Part shown: in pieces, positions 17,113 through 28,051 of the stretch
Numbering within the stretch: the stretch's first letter is position 1
Layout: each line of letters opens with the position of its first letter
Source: an uncultured Alphaproteobacteria bacterium
Lineage (GTDB): Bacteria; Pseudomonadota; Alphaproteobacteria; Rickettsiales; UBA1997
DNA: 46,302 nt
Direction: 5' to 3'
Assembly (NCBI GenBank): GCA_903879805.1
Contig: CAIRMX010000004.1
Coordinates: 1 to 46,302, forward strand
Notes under the pieces: generated by a model
What the model saw: only the letters and a program-made list of their open reading frames with translations
Database searches by the model: none
Told to the model about the DNA's origin: nothing
Made by a program: the position numbers and the translations under genes

Positions 17113-18336
17113 TTAAGAAATTTTTTGATTTTCTATTGCCGCCGCAAGAGCTGCAAGCCTTGCTACTAGCGAGTAGATTGACACCATTTTATTTTTTTCT
17201 AAACCAAGTTTTAGTTGGTTTTCCAACAAAGTTTCTAAGTCAAAAAAGCTAGCGCCAGCTGAATTTAAACTGATTTTTTCATCGCGAGATTCATTAACAC
17301 GAAACAGGTTTCCAACCACTTGGCCGTTGATTAGGTAAATCATCGGTTCAGCAATTTTATCGTCAATTTTGTCGAGAGTTTTAATGCCTTCTTGCACCAT
17401 CACCTGCGTGGTTTGTACTGAACCTTTGAGCATGTTCATTTTATTGCGCTCTTTCTTATTTATTTCCAAAACTTCTGTTCCAGAAAAAACCGGCCAAACC
17501 GCAATTCCGTAGGTTCCGTTATCAGCTTTAATGTAGCAATAAGGATCATCCGCAACACCATATTCTTGATATTTCTTGCGCAGATTTTCGATCATTAAAT
17601 CGACATTTTTAGCCAAATCTTCGAGGCCTTTTTGCTCTTTAAAATTCACATCTTTGTGCGACGTGTGCATTGAAGAAATCAGCCAAGGATCAATTTCTAA
17701 AATTTGCGCTAACTCGCCAGCCAATTGGTTGTAAATGTCAAAATGCTGCGACTTGGTTCTGCGATGCCAGCCCATATTTTTTGAAGGAACAATCGGGGTT
17801 GTTACATCTGCAAAAATTTCAGGAATGCCGTCAGTTAAATCATTATTTAACACAATCACATCAGCTTCGAACCCATCAATTGTAGAAATTTTTTCAGCTT
17901 TTTTAATAACAGGATGAAGCGTGATGAAGTGTCCATTTTCTAGGTCAATTTCAACTTTCTCAGCAAGCAAAGTTCCAACCAAAACCTCTGCGCTTGCCGA
18001 TAAAATTTCCTGCAAATAACGCACATTTTCAAGATAGCGCAAATTGCGCGTGTGGTTTTCGGGGATGATTAAAATCTTTTTTGCTTGCGGAAAATTTTTG
18101 CTAAAAAAATCACGGGCGATAATTTTAGCCTTTTCTTTTGAAACTTCAGAAAGGTTGTTAAAGCCAGCCGGAAAGCAGTTGGTGTCAATTGGCGCGATCT
18201 TTGTTTGAGAGTGCCTAAGATCAACTGAATTGTAAAAAAGCGCCGGATTTTGTTGAAATTTTTTTGCAAAAAAATCTTCAATTTCTTGAGTTTTGTCGCT
18301 GATTTTTTGCCAAAGAATTTCGGTAATTTTTTGCAT
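17113..18336 (-). CDS. gshA: glutamate-cysteine ligase (TIGR02049-type proteobacterial GshA)
   Basis: FYNSVDLRHSQTKIAPIDTNCFPAGFNN, IIPENHTRNLRYLENV, YCYIKADNGTYGIAVWPV. Confidence 0.82.
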   Translation of the reverse strand: MQKITEILWQKISDKTQEIEDFFAKKFQQNPALFYNSVDLRHSQTKIAPIDTNCFPAGFNNLSEVSKEKAKIIARDFFSKNFPQAKKILIIPENHTRNLRYLENVRYLQEILSASAEVLVGTLLAEKVEIDLENGHFITLHPVIKKAEKISTIDGFEADVIVLNNDLTDGIPEIFADVTTPIVPSKNMGWHRRTKSQHFDIYNQLAGELAQILEIDPWLISSMHTSHKDVNFKEQKGLEDLAKNVDLMIENLRKKYQEYGVADDPYCYIKADNGTYGIAVWPVFSGTEVLEINKKERNKMNMLKGSVQTTQVMVQEGIKTLDKIDDKIAEPMIYLINGQVVGNLFRVNESRDEKISLNSAGASFFDLETLLENQLKLGLEKNKMVSIYSLVARLAALAAAIENQKIS

Positions 18337-18346
18337 TAGATAATTT

Positions 18347-18631
18347 TTAGTTGGTGAAATTTCCGGCGTAAGATTTCTGTTTTACTGACGCAACTTTTGG
18401 CTCTTCAATTTCAAAAACAAAATTACGACTTTGAGCAAATTTGATCGCCTCTTCTTTGCTGGCAAATTCAAAACGAAATTGCGACGAAGTGTCGCTTGCC
18501 GAAACCCAGCCGGTCACCGTATTTACTGATCTGATATTGGCTTCTTCAATTGGCGTCACCAACCATTTTTTGGTGTTTCTTTTGCCTGATTGCATTGCTG
18601 ATTTGGTCGGGCGAGAGATTTTTACTTTCAT
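18347..18631 (-). CDS. ETC complex I subunit (NDUFS4-like) family protein
   Basis: MKVKISRPTKSAMQSG...WVSASDTSSQFRFEFASKEEAIKFAQ...KSYAGNF matches the NDUFS4-like pattern. Confidence 0.88.
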   Translation of the reverse strand: MKVKISRPTKSAMQSGKRNTKKWLVTPIEEANIRSVNTVTGWVSASDTSSQFRFEFASKEEAIKFAQSRNFVFEIEEPKVASVKQKSYAGNFTN

Positions 18632-18661
18632 GTTTTTAGAGATTTAGAGTTTAACAAATAT

Positions 18662-20425
18662 TTATTTTCCTACCGCAACACCTTCGCGCCTAGGATCAGC
18701 GCCGCCGGTGATTTTATTTTTTTCGAGCACCACTGCACTAATTCCACTAACAATTTCAATCACTTTAGTTTCGTGGCCCATCTTATTCAAAGCTGATTTT
18801 AAATTTGTGATATTTTGATTTTTCTCCAATTCCACCACATCATTTAAAACCACAAATGACGGCAGAGCAATCGCCTGCTGCACATCCAAACCAAAATCGA
18901 GATGATTCACAATCGCTTTTACAACAAATTGAATAATTCTCGGACCTCCGGGGGATCCTACAACCATCAGCAATTTGCCCTTCTCGTCAAAAACAAAAGT
19001 TGGCGACATTGAACTGCGCGGTTGTTTGTGTGGCTCAAGACGATTGGCAACTTTTTTGCCATTTTTTTGCGGCTCAAAAGAAAAATCTGCAAGCTGATTA
19101 TTTAGTAAGAAACCATCAACCGACAAGGCAGAGCCGAAGAAATATTCAATCGAGCTAGTCATTGCAACAGCATTGCCCTCAGCATCCACAATCGACATGT
19201 GAGTGGTTGAAGGCATTTCTGCCGCTTTGTTATTTAGCGTCAGATTTTTATTTTCGGGAGTAAATTTTCCAGCTTCTACTTTGGCAATTGCGTGATTTTG
19301 ATCAATCAAAGCGGCGCGAGATTTTAGGTATTTTTTATCAAGAAGTTTCGCCAAAGGAACCAGCGAAGAATCGCCCAAATACTCATTGCGGTCAGCGTAA
19401 GCCAAACGCGTTGCTTCAATAATTAAATGCACACTTTCCGCTGAATTTGGCTGCAATTTTGCTAAGTCAAAATTTTCCAAGATCCCTAAAATCTGCAACA
19501 TTGTCGCGCCACTCGAAGGTAATGGCATTGTACATACTTTATATTTCACACGATATTTAGCGCAAAGTAGCTCGCCTTTTTTGACACGGTAATTTTTTAG
19601 GTCACTTGCCGACAAATATCCCGCATTGGTTTTGGAATTTTGAACTGCACTGACAATATCATTTGTGATCTTGCCGTTGTAGAAGTCGTTAATTCCTTCT
19701 TTAGCAATTTTTCTAAAAGTTGTAGCCAGTTTTTTATTGGTAATTTTTTCACCAACCGCAAAAGGTTTGCCGTTTTTATTCAAATAAATTTCCGCAGTTT
19801 CGTCGAATTTTTTTAAGTAAGAAATGCTTGCCGAAAGATTGTGGAATCTCTCGCTCACCACAAATCCACCATCGGCAATTGCAATTGCTGGCTCAAAAAG
19901 TTGTGCCCAAGGCAACTTGCCGTATTTTTTGTGTGTTTCTTTCATCAGTTTTAAAGCACCCGGAACACCTACAGACATGCCGCCCTGCACCACATCGTTA
20001 AATTCACGCGGCTTGCCATTTTTATCCAAAAACATGTCGCTTTTAGAATTTGCCGGAGCGGTTTCGCGACCGTTAAAGTAAACTGTTTGGCCAGTTTTTT
20101 TGTCGTAATAAAGTAACAATGCCCCGCCACCGATGCCCGAAGAATGCGGTTCCACAACATTCAAAACCAATTGCGTTGCAATCATCGCATCAATTGCGTT
20201 GCCGCCTTTTGCCAACATTTCAGCACCAGCTTTGCTCGAAAGTTCGGTTGCAGACGCCACCATGTATTTTGTACCTTCGACAATTTTTAAATCACGAAAT
20301 CCCGAATCAGGCTCGCCCACCCAAACATCTGAAAGGCTAAATGAGCTTTTGTGATTTTTATGGGTGCAGGCGGGAAACGTCAAAACCGCAAAAATCAGGA
20401 AAATTTTGAGAAGATTATTTTTCAT
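18662..20425 (-). CDS. ggt: gamma-glutamyltransferase
   Basis: SGIGGGALLLYYDKKTG, MPSTTHMSIVDAEGNAVAMTSSIEYFFGS (catalytic Thr), MSPTFVFDEKGKLLMVVGSPGGPRI; N-terminal lipobox-like FPAC. Confidence 0.95.
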   Translation of the reverse strand: MKNNLLKIFLIFAVLTFPACTHKNHKSSFSLSDVWVGEPDSGFRDLKIVEGTKYMVASATELSSKAGAEMLAKGGNAIDAMIATQLVLNVVEPHSSGIGGGALLLYYDKKTGQTVYFNGRETAPANSKSDMFLDKNGKPREFNDVVQGGMSVGVPGALKLMKETHKKYGKLPWAQLFEPAIAIADGGFVVSERFHNLSASISYLKKFDETAEIYLNKNGKPFAVGEKITNKKLATTFRKIAKEGINDFYNGKITNDIVSAVQNSKTNAGYLSASDLKNYRVKKGELLCAKYRVKYKVCTMPLPSSGATMLQILGILENFDLAKLQPNSAESVHLIIEATRLAYADRNEYLGDSSLVPLAKLLDKKYLKSRAALIDQNHAIAKVEAGKFTPENKNLTLNNKAAEMPSTTHMSIVDAEGNAVAMTSSIEYFFGSALSVDGFLLNNQLADFSFEPQKNGKKVANRLEPHKQPRSSMSPTFVFDEKGKLLMVVGSPGGPRIIQFVVKAIVNHLDFGLDVQQAIALPSFVVLNDVVELEKNQNITNLKSALNKMGHETKVIEIVSGISAVVLEKNKITGGADPRREGVAVGK

Positions 20426-22289
20426 ATTTTGCGCGAAAGATTTTAAAAATTGCAGAAGAGAAAATCAGAAAGCAACCTGACCAGATCAAGTAAATGAAGG
20501 GTTTGTAATAGGCGCGTACGGCGTAATTTTCTTCTTCATCCTTATTGCCAATCACTAAATAAAGGTCACCAAAAATTCCATGTTTGATGGAAGCTTCGTT
20601 GGTGGTTTGCTCGGAAATCGGGTAATAGCGCAGTTGTGGCGCGAGTTGACCAATTTCTTTGTCACCTTTTAAAATCACAAAATTGCCTTGGCGCGCTAGA
20701 AAATTTTTGCCCAAAGCATGTTCAATATCGATAAATTTAATTTCGTAATTGGCGATTTTTAGGGACTGGCCTTGCTTTAAATTAATCTCTTTTGTCAGCC
20801 CGAAAGACGAAGTTAGAACAATGCCAATGACAATTATGGAAAAACCAAAATGCGCCAAAGTCATGGCGATATTTTTGCGCGAAAGTAGCGTGATTAAGGC
20901 CGAGAAAATCGCCAAAAATAAAATAACAATTTGCAAAATATCAGCGCTTTTTTGGTAGAAAAAAGTGAGCGCCGTAATTGCCGCTGATGCCAATAAAACC
21001 AAGATGATTGGGCGATTATTGAAGCTAGATTTTTGTGAGTAACTCAACTGATTTGAAATCGCCAAAAACGCCAAGAAGGGCACGATTAAAATGCTGAAAA
21101 TTTTATTGTAGTAATCCGGCCCAATTGAAATGAATTGGTCGAAAAATCCGCGAGAAAAAATCGGGTAAATCGTGCCTAAAAGCACAACGAATAAAGAGAT
21201 GATCAGCACGTAATTATTGAACAAAATCGCGCCGATTTTGGACCAGAAGAAAATCTTTTTTTCGTCACTTTTTAGCTTCGACATTTTGGCGCCAAAAATT
21301 AGCAACCCGCCGCCACCAATTAACAAAATTAATCCGATGACGAAGAAGCCGCGCTTGGCATCAATGGCGAATGAATGCACTGAGGTCAAGACGCCAGAGC
21401 GCACGAGGAAAATGCCAAAGAGGCATAAAATGAAAGTAAGAACTGCTAAAAATGCGGTCCAAATTTTGAAAATTTCTTTTTTTTCTAACATCTTCAAGCA
21501 ATGCACCAAAGCGGTGGCAGCAATCCAAGGCATTAGCGAAATATTTTCCACCGGATCCCAAAACCAATAACCTCCCCAACCTAGCTCACGATAGGCCCAC
21601 CAAGATCCAAGACCAATTCCCAAAGTCAAAAATCCGTAAGAAAAAAACAGCCAGTTTTTTAAATTAGCGGCGAATTTTTGGTCGATTCTTTCGGTGAGAA
21701 GTCCGGCGATGGCGAATGAAAAAATTAGTGAGAAGCCGATATATCCGGTGTAAAGCATTGGCGGATGAAGCGCTAGGCCGATATCTTGCAGAAGCGGATT
21801 AAGGCCGAGCCCCGCTTCTGGAGCCGGAAAAATTCTTTCAAATGGGTTAGAAGTAAAAGCGGTGAAAGCAGCGAGAAGACCGATAATTGCTGATTGCGAC
21901 GAGCTGACGATGAGCTTTTGTTTAATGTCGATTTTGCTCAAAAGTGCGAAGCCGAAGCTGTAGGCTGAGATGATTGAAATCAATAGCAGCATTGATCCTT
22001 CGTGATTGCCCCAGCTACCGGAAATTTTGTAGATGAAAGGTTTTAAGTGGTGCGAATTTTGGTAAACATTGGCGACGGAATAGTCGGAGATGAGGAAGGA
22101 ATAAATTAAACAGCACTGCGTGAGAATCGCAGCGATTAGGGTTGCAGCGCTTAAAGCGAGAGTGATTTTTTCTAATTCGAGAAGTTTGGCGTGGGTGGTT
22201 TTTTTGAAAGAGATAAAGCTAAAAATCGGCAGGAAGATGCTAATTGAGAGGACTAATAGCAGTAGGGCAAAACCGATTATTGGGGACAT
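20415..22289 (-). CDS. ccmF: cytochrome c biogenesis heme lyase CcmF
   Basis: SGSWGNHEGSMLLL, GFWDPVENISLMPW-like WWAYRELGWGGYWFWDPVEN motif (WWD), multiple TM helices. Confidence 0.93.
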   Translation of the reverse strand: MSPIIGFALLLLVLSISIFLPIFSFISFKKTTHAKLLELEKITLALSAATLIAAILTQCCLIYSFLISDYSVANVYQNSHHLKPFIYKISGSWGNHEGSMLLLISIISAYSFGFALLSKIDIKQKLIVSSSQSAIIGLLAAFTAFTSNPFERIFPAPEAGLGLNPLLQDIGLALHPPMLYTGYIGFSLIFSFAIAGLLTERIDQKFAANLKNWLFFSYGFLTLGIGLGSWWAYRELGWGGYWFWDPVENISLMPWIAATALVHCLKMLEKKEIFKIWTAFLAVLTFILCLFGIFLVRSGVLTSVHSFAIDAKRGFFVIGLILLIGGGGLLIFGAKMSKLKSDEKKIFFWSKIGAILFNNYVLIISLFVVLLGTIYPIFSRGFFDQFISIGPDYYNKIFSILIVPFLAFLAISNQLSYSQKSSFNNRPIILVLLASAAITALTFFYQKSADILQIVILFLAIFSALITLLSRKNIAMTLAHFGFSIIVIGIVLTSSFGLTKEINLKQGQSLKIANYEIKFIDIEHALGKNFLARQGNFVILKGDKEIGQLAPQLRYYPISEQTTNEASIKHGIFGDLYLVIGNKDEEENYAVRAYYKPFIYLIWSGCFLIFSSAIFKIFRAKYEK

Positions 22290-22308
22290 TGTTTGTTTTT
22301 CTAAATAT

Positions 22309-22432
22309 TAGATCGAGTGCTTGAATAACCACCCCAACCCCTCCTTGAAAAGGAGGGGCTTAAGATCGAGCTCGGATTAGAGTACTCCCCTCCTTTTCGT
22401 AGAGAGGGGTTGGGGGTGGTTATTCGCGAACT
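22309..22432. repeat. palindromic intergenic element, family B copy 1
   Basis: GAATAACCACCCCAACCCCTCCTTGAAAAGGAGGGG...CCCCTCCTTTTCGTAGAGAGGGGTTGGGGGTGGTTATTC; inner CGGATTAGAG and flanking TTAGATCGAGT are shared, inverted, with 25423-25537. Confidence 0.88.
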
Positions 22433-22435
22433 CGG

Positions 22436-23854
22436 TTAAACCCTCTCCGAAATAAATTTTCTCACTAAATCAATATTATTCTCAATAACCTCAAATCTCT
22501 CTTTATCCGAAAAAAGATTTTTCAAAAAATTCGGCAAAGCCGGAGTTGGCGCACCCGCCTCAACCACCGCATCAGGAAATTTCGCCGGATGAGCTGTGGC
22601 TAAAGTCACCACAAATTCACCTTCGTAATTTTTACTTTTAATAAATTCTTGCGCCGCGAAAGCACCAATTGCGGTATGTGGATCAAGCGTTTCACCGGTT
22701 TTATCAAAAAATTCTTTAATGGTTTTTTTGGTAGTCGCGTCATCAACCGCGTAAGCGTCGAATTCTTTTTGAATCTTTTTTAGAATTTCATCACCAACTT
22801 TTAACGAGCCATCCTTCTCAAATTCGGCCATTAATTTTGGAAATTTTTCTTCCATTCTTTGGTTTTTGTAAGCATCAAAAATCAAACGCTCGAAATTGCT
22901 TGAAACCTGAATATTCATGCTTGGAGAGATGGTTTCAACCATCGCCGCTTTTGAGTAATTATTGGATTTTAGGAAGCGCACCAAAATGTCGTTGGAGTTG
23001 GTAGCAATCACCAATTTATTGACATTTAGACCCATTTTTTTCGCTAAATATCCAGCGTAAATATCACCAAAATTTCCGCTTGGAACTACGAATGACAGCG
23101 GGTGCTTTTCGTCACAACCAAGTCGCGCCGCCGCGTAAAAATAATAAACGATTTGCGCCATGATGCGGGCGAAGTTAATTGAATTTACCGCCACCATTTT
23201 TTTGCCTTTCAAAGCGCTCTTGCCGCTACTTTCTTCGGCAAACATTTTTTTCACCATTGATTGGCAATCGTCAAAATTTCCCTCAACTGCAATGTTGAAA
23301 ACATTGTCTGCAAGCACTGTTGTCATTTGTCTTCTTTGCACTTCAGAAACTTTATTGTGCGGGTGCAAAATAAAAATCTGGGCATTGTCGCAAGCTTTGC
23401 AGCCTTGAATTGCCGCTGATCCGGTGTCGCCAGATGTCGCGCCGACAATCACGATTTTTTCGCCGCGTTTGGTTAAAAAATAATCCAAAAGATTGCCTAA
23501 AAATTGCAGAGCAAAATCTTTAAAAGCTAAAGTTGGGCCGTGAAAAAGCTCAAGTAGAAATTCGTTGTGAGATAGCTGTTTTAGAGGTGCGATTGCGGTG
23601 TGGGAAAAATTCTGGTAAGATTTTTTGATCAAACCTTGGTAAGTTTTGGCATCAATTTCACCATCAATAAAATGGCGAGTAACTTCAAAAAATAACTCTT
23701 CATAGGTCATTTTTCTCATGCGCGAAATATCGTGATCGCTGAATTTTGGTAAAAATTCCGGAACGTAAAGTCCGCCGTCACTGGCCAGTCCTTGCAAAAC
23801 CACTTCTTCAAAAGAAAGGGCAGGTGCGTCAAGACGCGTTGAGATAAATTTCAT
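22436..23854 (-). CDS. thrC: threonine synthase
   Basis: MKFISTRLDAPALSFEEVVLQGLASDGGLYVPE, FHGPTLAFKDFALQFLG (PLP Lys), VGATSGDTGSAAI. Confidence 0.96.
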   Translation of the reverse strand: MKFISTRLDAPALSFEEVVLQGLASDGGLYVPEFLPKFSDHDISRMRKMTYEELFFEVTRHFIDGEIDAKTYQGLIKKSYQNFSHTAIAPLKQLSHNEFLLELFHGPTLAFKDFALQFLGNLLDYFLTKRGEKIVIVGATSGDTGSAAIQGCKACDNAQIFILHPHNKVSEVQRRQMTTVLADNVFNIAVEGNFDDCQSMVKKMFAEESSGKSALKGKKMVAVNSINFARIMAQIVYYFYAAARLGCDEKHPLSFVVPSGNFGDIYAGYLAKKMGLNVNKLVIATNSNDILVRFLKSNNYSKAAMVETISPSMNIQVSSNFERLIFDAYKNQRMEEKFPKLMAEFEKDGSLKVGDEILKKIQKEFDAYAVDDATTKKTIKEFFDKTGETLDPHTAIGAFAAQEFIKSKNYEGEFVVTLATAHPAKFPDAVVEAGAPTPALPNFLKNLFSDKERFEVIENNIDLVRKFISERV

Positions 23855-23934
23855 GGATCAATGTTTGATTTTTGAAGGGGGATTTTTAACTTGAATTTAT
23901 ACAAAATTTTTAAGGCCAACCTAAATTGAAGTCA

Positions 23935-24444
23935 ATGTCAGCTCAAGCAACTCAAGGCCAGAAGAAATCTCAAGAAAAACCAGACTATCTTTACCGCAGC
24001 GGCGTTGGCATCATGCTAATTAATGCGCGAAAAGAAATTTTTGTTGGCAAGAGAATCGACAATAACTCCGATGCTTGGCAAATGCCCCAAGGCGGCTTGG
24101 ATGTTGGCGAAAGCGAAGATGCTGCGATGTTTCGCGAACTCAAAGAAGAAACCGGAATTGATGAATCTAACATTAAAGTTCTAAGAAAAAGTCACGGGCA
24201 TCGCTACTACAACCTGCCCTACAAGCTGCAAAAAAAATTCTGGGGCGGCAAATATTTAGGACAAAAACAACGCTGGTATTTAGCTGAATTTATTGGCGAT
24301 GAAACCGCGATTAATATTGCCACCGAACATCCAGAATTTTCTGACTGGAAATGGATCGCCGGCAGCGAAATAATCGGCGCCATTGTTGGCTTTAAGCGCG
24401 AGCTTTATGAAGATGTTTTAGGTGAGTTTGTTGGGTTTTTGTAG
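23935..24444 (+). CDS. rppH: RNA pyrophosphohydrolase (Nudix, RppH)
   Basis: YRSGVGIMLINARKEIFVGKRID, Nudix box GGLDVGESEDAAMFRELKEETGI; ORF-track start is a TTG at 23926, ATG at 23935. Confidence 0.93.
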   Translation: MSAQATQGQKKSQEKPDYLYRSGVGIMLINARKEIFVGKRIDNNSDAWQMPQGGLDVGESEDAAMFRELKEETGIDESNIKVLRKSHGHRYYNLPYKLQKKFWGGKYLGQKQRWYLAEFIGDETAINIATEHPEFSDWKWIAGSEIIGAIVGFKRELYEDVLGEFVGFL

Positions 24445-24461
24445 GCTCTAATTACAATCAC

Positions 24462-25364
24462 CTAAACCGCCGGAGCATTTTTCGATTTGAAAAAATTCTG
24501 CTTCGAAAGATTCAAAATAAATTTCATGCTCACCAAAATCGTCACGCATCCGATGATTTTGCTTGCTGTAATTTCCTCTCCCAAAAACATCGCACCGAAA
24601 ATTGTGCCAAAAACCGGAATCAACAAAACCACGCTCACCGCCACTCGCGGGCCTTCTTCGGTGATTAATTTGAAATATAAAACATAGGCGATGCCGGTGC
24701 AAAGCAGGCCCAAGCCTAGTAGAGAAGAAGCAACTTTTGCGTCGATCAAGCTGAAATCGGCAAAAAATAAACTTGGCGAAAGCAGTAAAGCCACCGACAA
24801 AACGCTGCCCGCAGCCATGGTCATGGCATCAATATTTTTGCATTTGGCGTTAATGTATAAAGAGGCTCCGGCGTAAGAGGCGGTGGCAACTAAAATGGCG
24901 ATTACGGCAAAGCTGTAAGACCAAGTGATGTCTGCGGTGATGCAACCGTCGAAGTAAGTGATGACGATGCCAACAAGGCCAAACACCACGCCCAAAATTG
25001 CGTTTTTATCGACGAAACGTTTGAGGAAAAATATTGAAATCAAAACTTCAAACATCGGCACCGTGCCATCAAGAATAGCGGCGATTCCGCTATCAACGGC
25101 GCGCGAGGCCAGAGCAAATAAAGTGAAAGGAAAAGCCGAATTAAAAAAGCCAACAATGGCGTAATGTTTAAAATTTTTGGGGAGAAAAACTTTTTTTCTT
25201 TGAATCAAGCAAATGCCGTAAAGCAAAGCGCCGCCAAGCGCCAAACGCGAGAAGGCCACAAAATATGGAGATAACTCTGCAGCAGAAATTTTCGTAAAAA
25301 TCGCAAAGCTCGACCAAGTAATTCCAAGAACAATTAGAATGAATAAGTTGCTGTTTTTGTTCAT
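24462..25364 (-). CDS. DMT superfamily transporter (EamA)
   Basis: Ten-TM pattern with two EamA repeats; WSSFAIFTKISAAELSPYFVAFSRLALGG and GEEITASKIIGCVTIL. Confidence 0.85.
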   Translation of the reverse strand: MNKNSNLFILIVLGITWSSFAIFTKISAAELSPYFVAFSRLALGGALLYGICLIQRKKVFLPKNFKHYAIVGFFNSAFPFTLFALASRAVDSGIAAILDGTVPMFEVLISIFFLKRFVDKNAILGVVFGLVGIVITYFDGCITADITWSYSFAVIAILVATASYAGASLYINAKCKNIDAMTMAAGSVLSVALLLSPSLFFADFSLIDAKVASSLLGLGLLCTGIAYVLYFKLITEEGPRVAVSVVLLIPVFGTIFGAMFLGEEITASKIIGCVTILVSMKFILNLSKQNFFKSKNAPAV

Positions 25365-25422
25365 AAATTTTCCTGAGTTGGATTTTTTTATGCGGTTTAT
25401 ATTGAAATTTGCTCCCGTAAAT

Positions 25423-25537
25423 AAACACCCCTAACCCCTCCTTGAAAAGGAGGGGGATGCTCTAATCCGAGTTCAGAACTAAAGCCCCTCCTTTTCAAGG
25501 AGGGGTTGGGGGTGGTTATTCACAAACTCGATCTAAA
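25423..25537. repeat. palindromic intergenic element, family B copy 2 (opposite orientation to copy 1)
   Basis: AAACACCCCTAACCCCTCCTTGAAAAGGAGGGG...CCCCTCCTTTTCAAGGAGGGGTTGGGGGTGGTTATT; internal CTCTAATCCGAG and flank ACTCGATCTAA match the reverse complement of copy 1. Confidence 0.88.
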
Positions 25538-25539
25538 TA

Positions 25540-25578
25540 AAAAAACCCCGACTCTGAATTTCAGAATCGGGGTTTTTT
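25540..25578. terminator. intrinsic terminator downstream of groEL
   Basis: AAAAACCCCGACTCTGAATTTCAGAATCGGGGTTTTTT hairpin. Confidence 0.88.
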
Positions 25579-25602
25579 ATTTTTTCAAGAGCGACGGGGG
25601 TT

Positions 25603-27267
<1,665 letters not shown>

Positions 27268-27291
27268 TTAAGAATTTAATTTTTTACTTTA

Positions 27292-27391
27292 TTAGGTCCC
27301 TGAGCAAAGCACGTAGTGCGCCGTCGAAGGGCCTGAAAACCGATGTTCCGGCCCTTCGACGACGGCCTTCGGCCTTTGCTCAGGGACCTAA
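27292..27391. repeat. about 100-bp palindromic element (family D) between groES and groEL
   Basis: 18-bp perfect terminal inverted repeats TTAGGTCCCTGAGCAAAG (27292-27309) / CTTTGCTCAGGGACCTAA (27374-27391), plus inner CGTCGAAGGGCC / GGCCCTTCGACG. Confidence 0.88.
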
Positions 27392-27395
27392 AACC

Positions 27396-27683
27396 TTATT
27401 CGATTACTGCTAGAATGTCTGATTCTTTTAGGATGATTAGCTCTTTGCCATCAACCTTAACTTCTGTGCCGCCCCATTTTGCGAACAAAACGCGGTCACC
27501 TTTTTTAACGTCTAAAGCAACTCTTTTGCCGTGATCGTCACGAAGTCCTTCGCCAACAGAAACTACTTTGCCTTCAGCTGGTTTTTCTTTGGCATTTTCT
27601 GGAACAATAAGGCCACCGGAAGTTTTGCTTTCGGCTTCAATGCGTTCAACAAGAACGCGATCATGTAAAGGTCTAACTTTCAT
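27396..27683 (-). CDS. groES: co-chaperonin GroES
   Basis: [40 protein letters not shown]. Confidence 0.98.
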   Translation of the reverse strand: MKVRPLHDRVLVERIEAESKTSGGLIVPENAKEKPAEGKVVSVGEGLRDDHGKRVALDVKKGDRVLFAKWGGTEVKVDGKELIILKESDILAVIE

Positions 27684-27742
27684 GTTTAGTTTGATTTAAG
27701 AGTTGAGGAGAAAAAATTTAATCTGTGGTGCATCGAATAACT

Positions 27743-27771
27743 AACTTAGGAAAAATTTGACGCCTTACAAG
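27743..27771 (-). promoter_or_regulatory. possible heat-shock (RpoH-like) promoter upstream of groES
   Basis: Minus strand CTTG (27768-27771), then an 18-nt spacer, then CTAAGTT; only a partial match to the alphaproteobacterial RpoH-type pattern. No CIRCE element seen. Confidence 0.25.
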
Positions 27772-27790
27772 TAGCTAACAAAAAAAATTA

Positions 27791-28042
27791 TTAAGCCAAC
27801 AATTCATCAAGCTTGCCTGCAGCTTCCAAAGCATAAAGATCATCACAACCACCAACATGAAAATCGCCGATAAAAATTTGCGGCACCGTCATGCGGCCGC
27901 CGGATTTTTTCATCATTTCATTTTTAGTTTCTTCGTCAGTGATTTTGATTTCAGTAAAAGCAGCACCCTTTCTTTGCAAAAGCGATTTAGCGCGCACGCA
28001 GTAAGGACAGATTTCTTTGCTGTAAACTATGATTTGTTTCAT
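27791..28042 (-). CDS. grxC: glutaredoxin 3
   Basis: IIVYSKEICPYCVRAKSLLQRKG, TVPQIFIGDFHVGGCDDL. Confidence 0.94.
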   Translation of the reverse strand: MKQIIVYSKEICPYCVRAKSLLQRKGAAFTEIKITDEETKNEMMKKSGGRMTVPQIFIGDFHVGGCDDLYALEAAGKLDELLA

Positions 28043-28051
28043 TAGGAAATT

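Noticed and set aside
27684-27790. CIRCE (HrcA) operator upstream of groES
   Set aside because: No TTAGCACTC-N9-GAGTGCTAA inverted repeat is visible in the interval.
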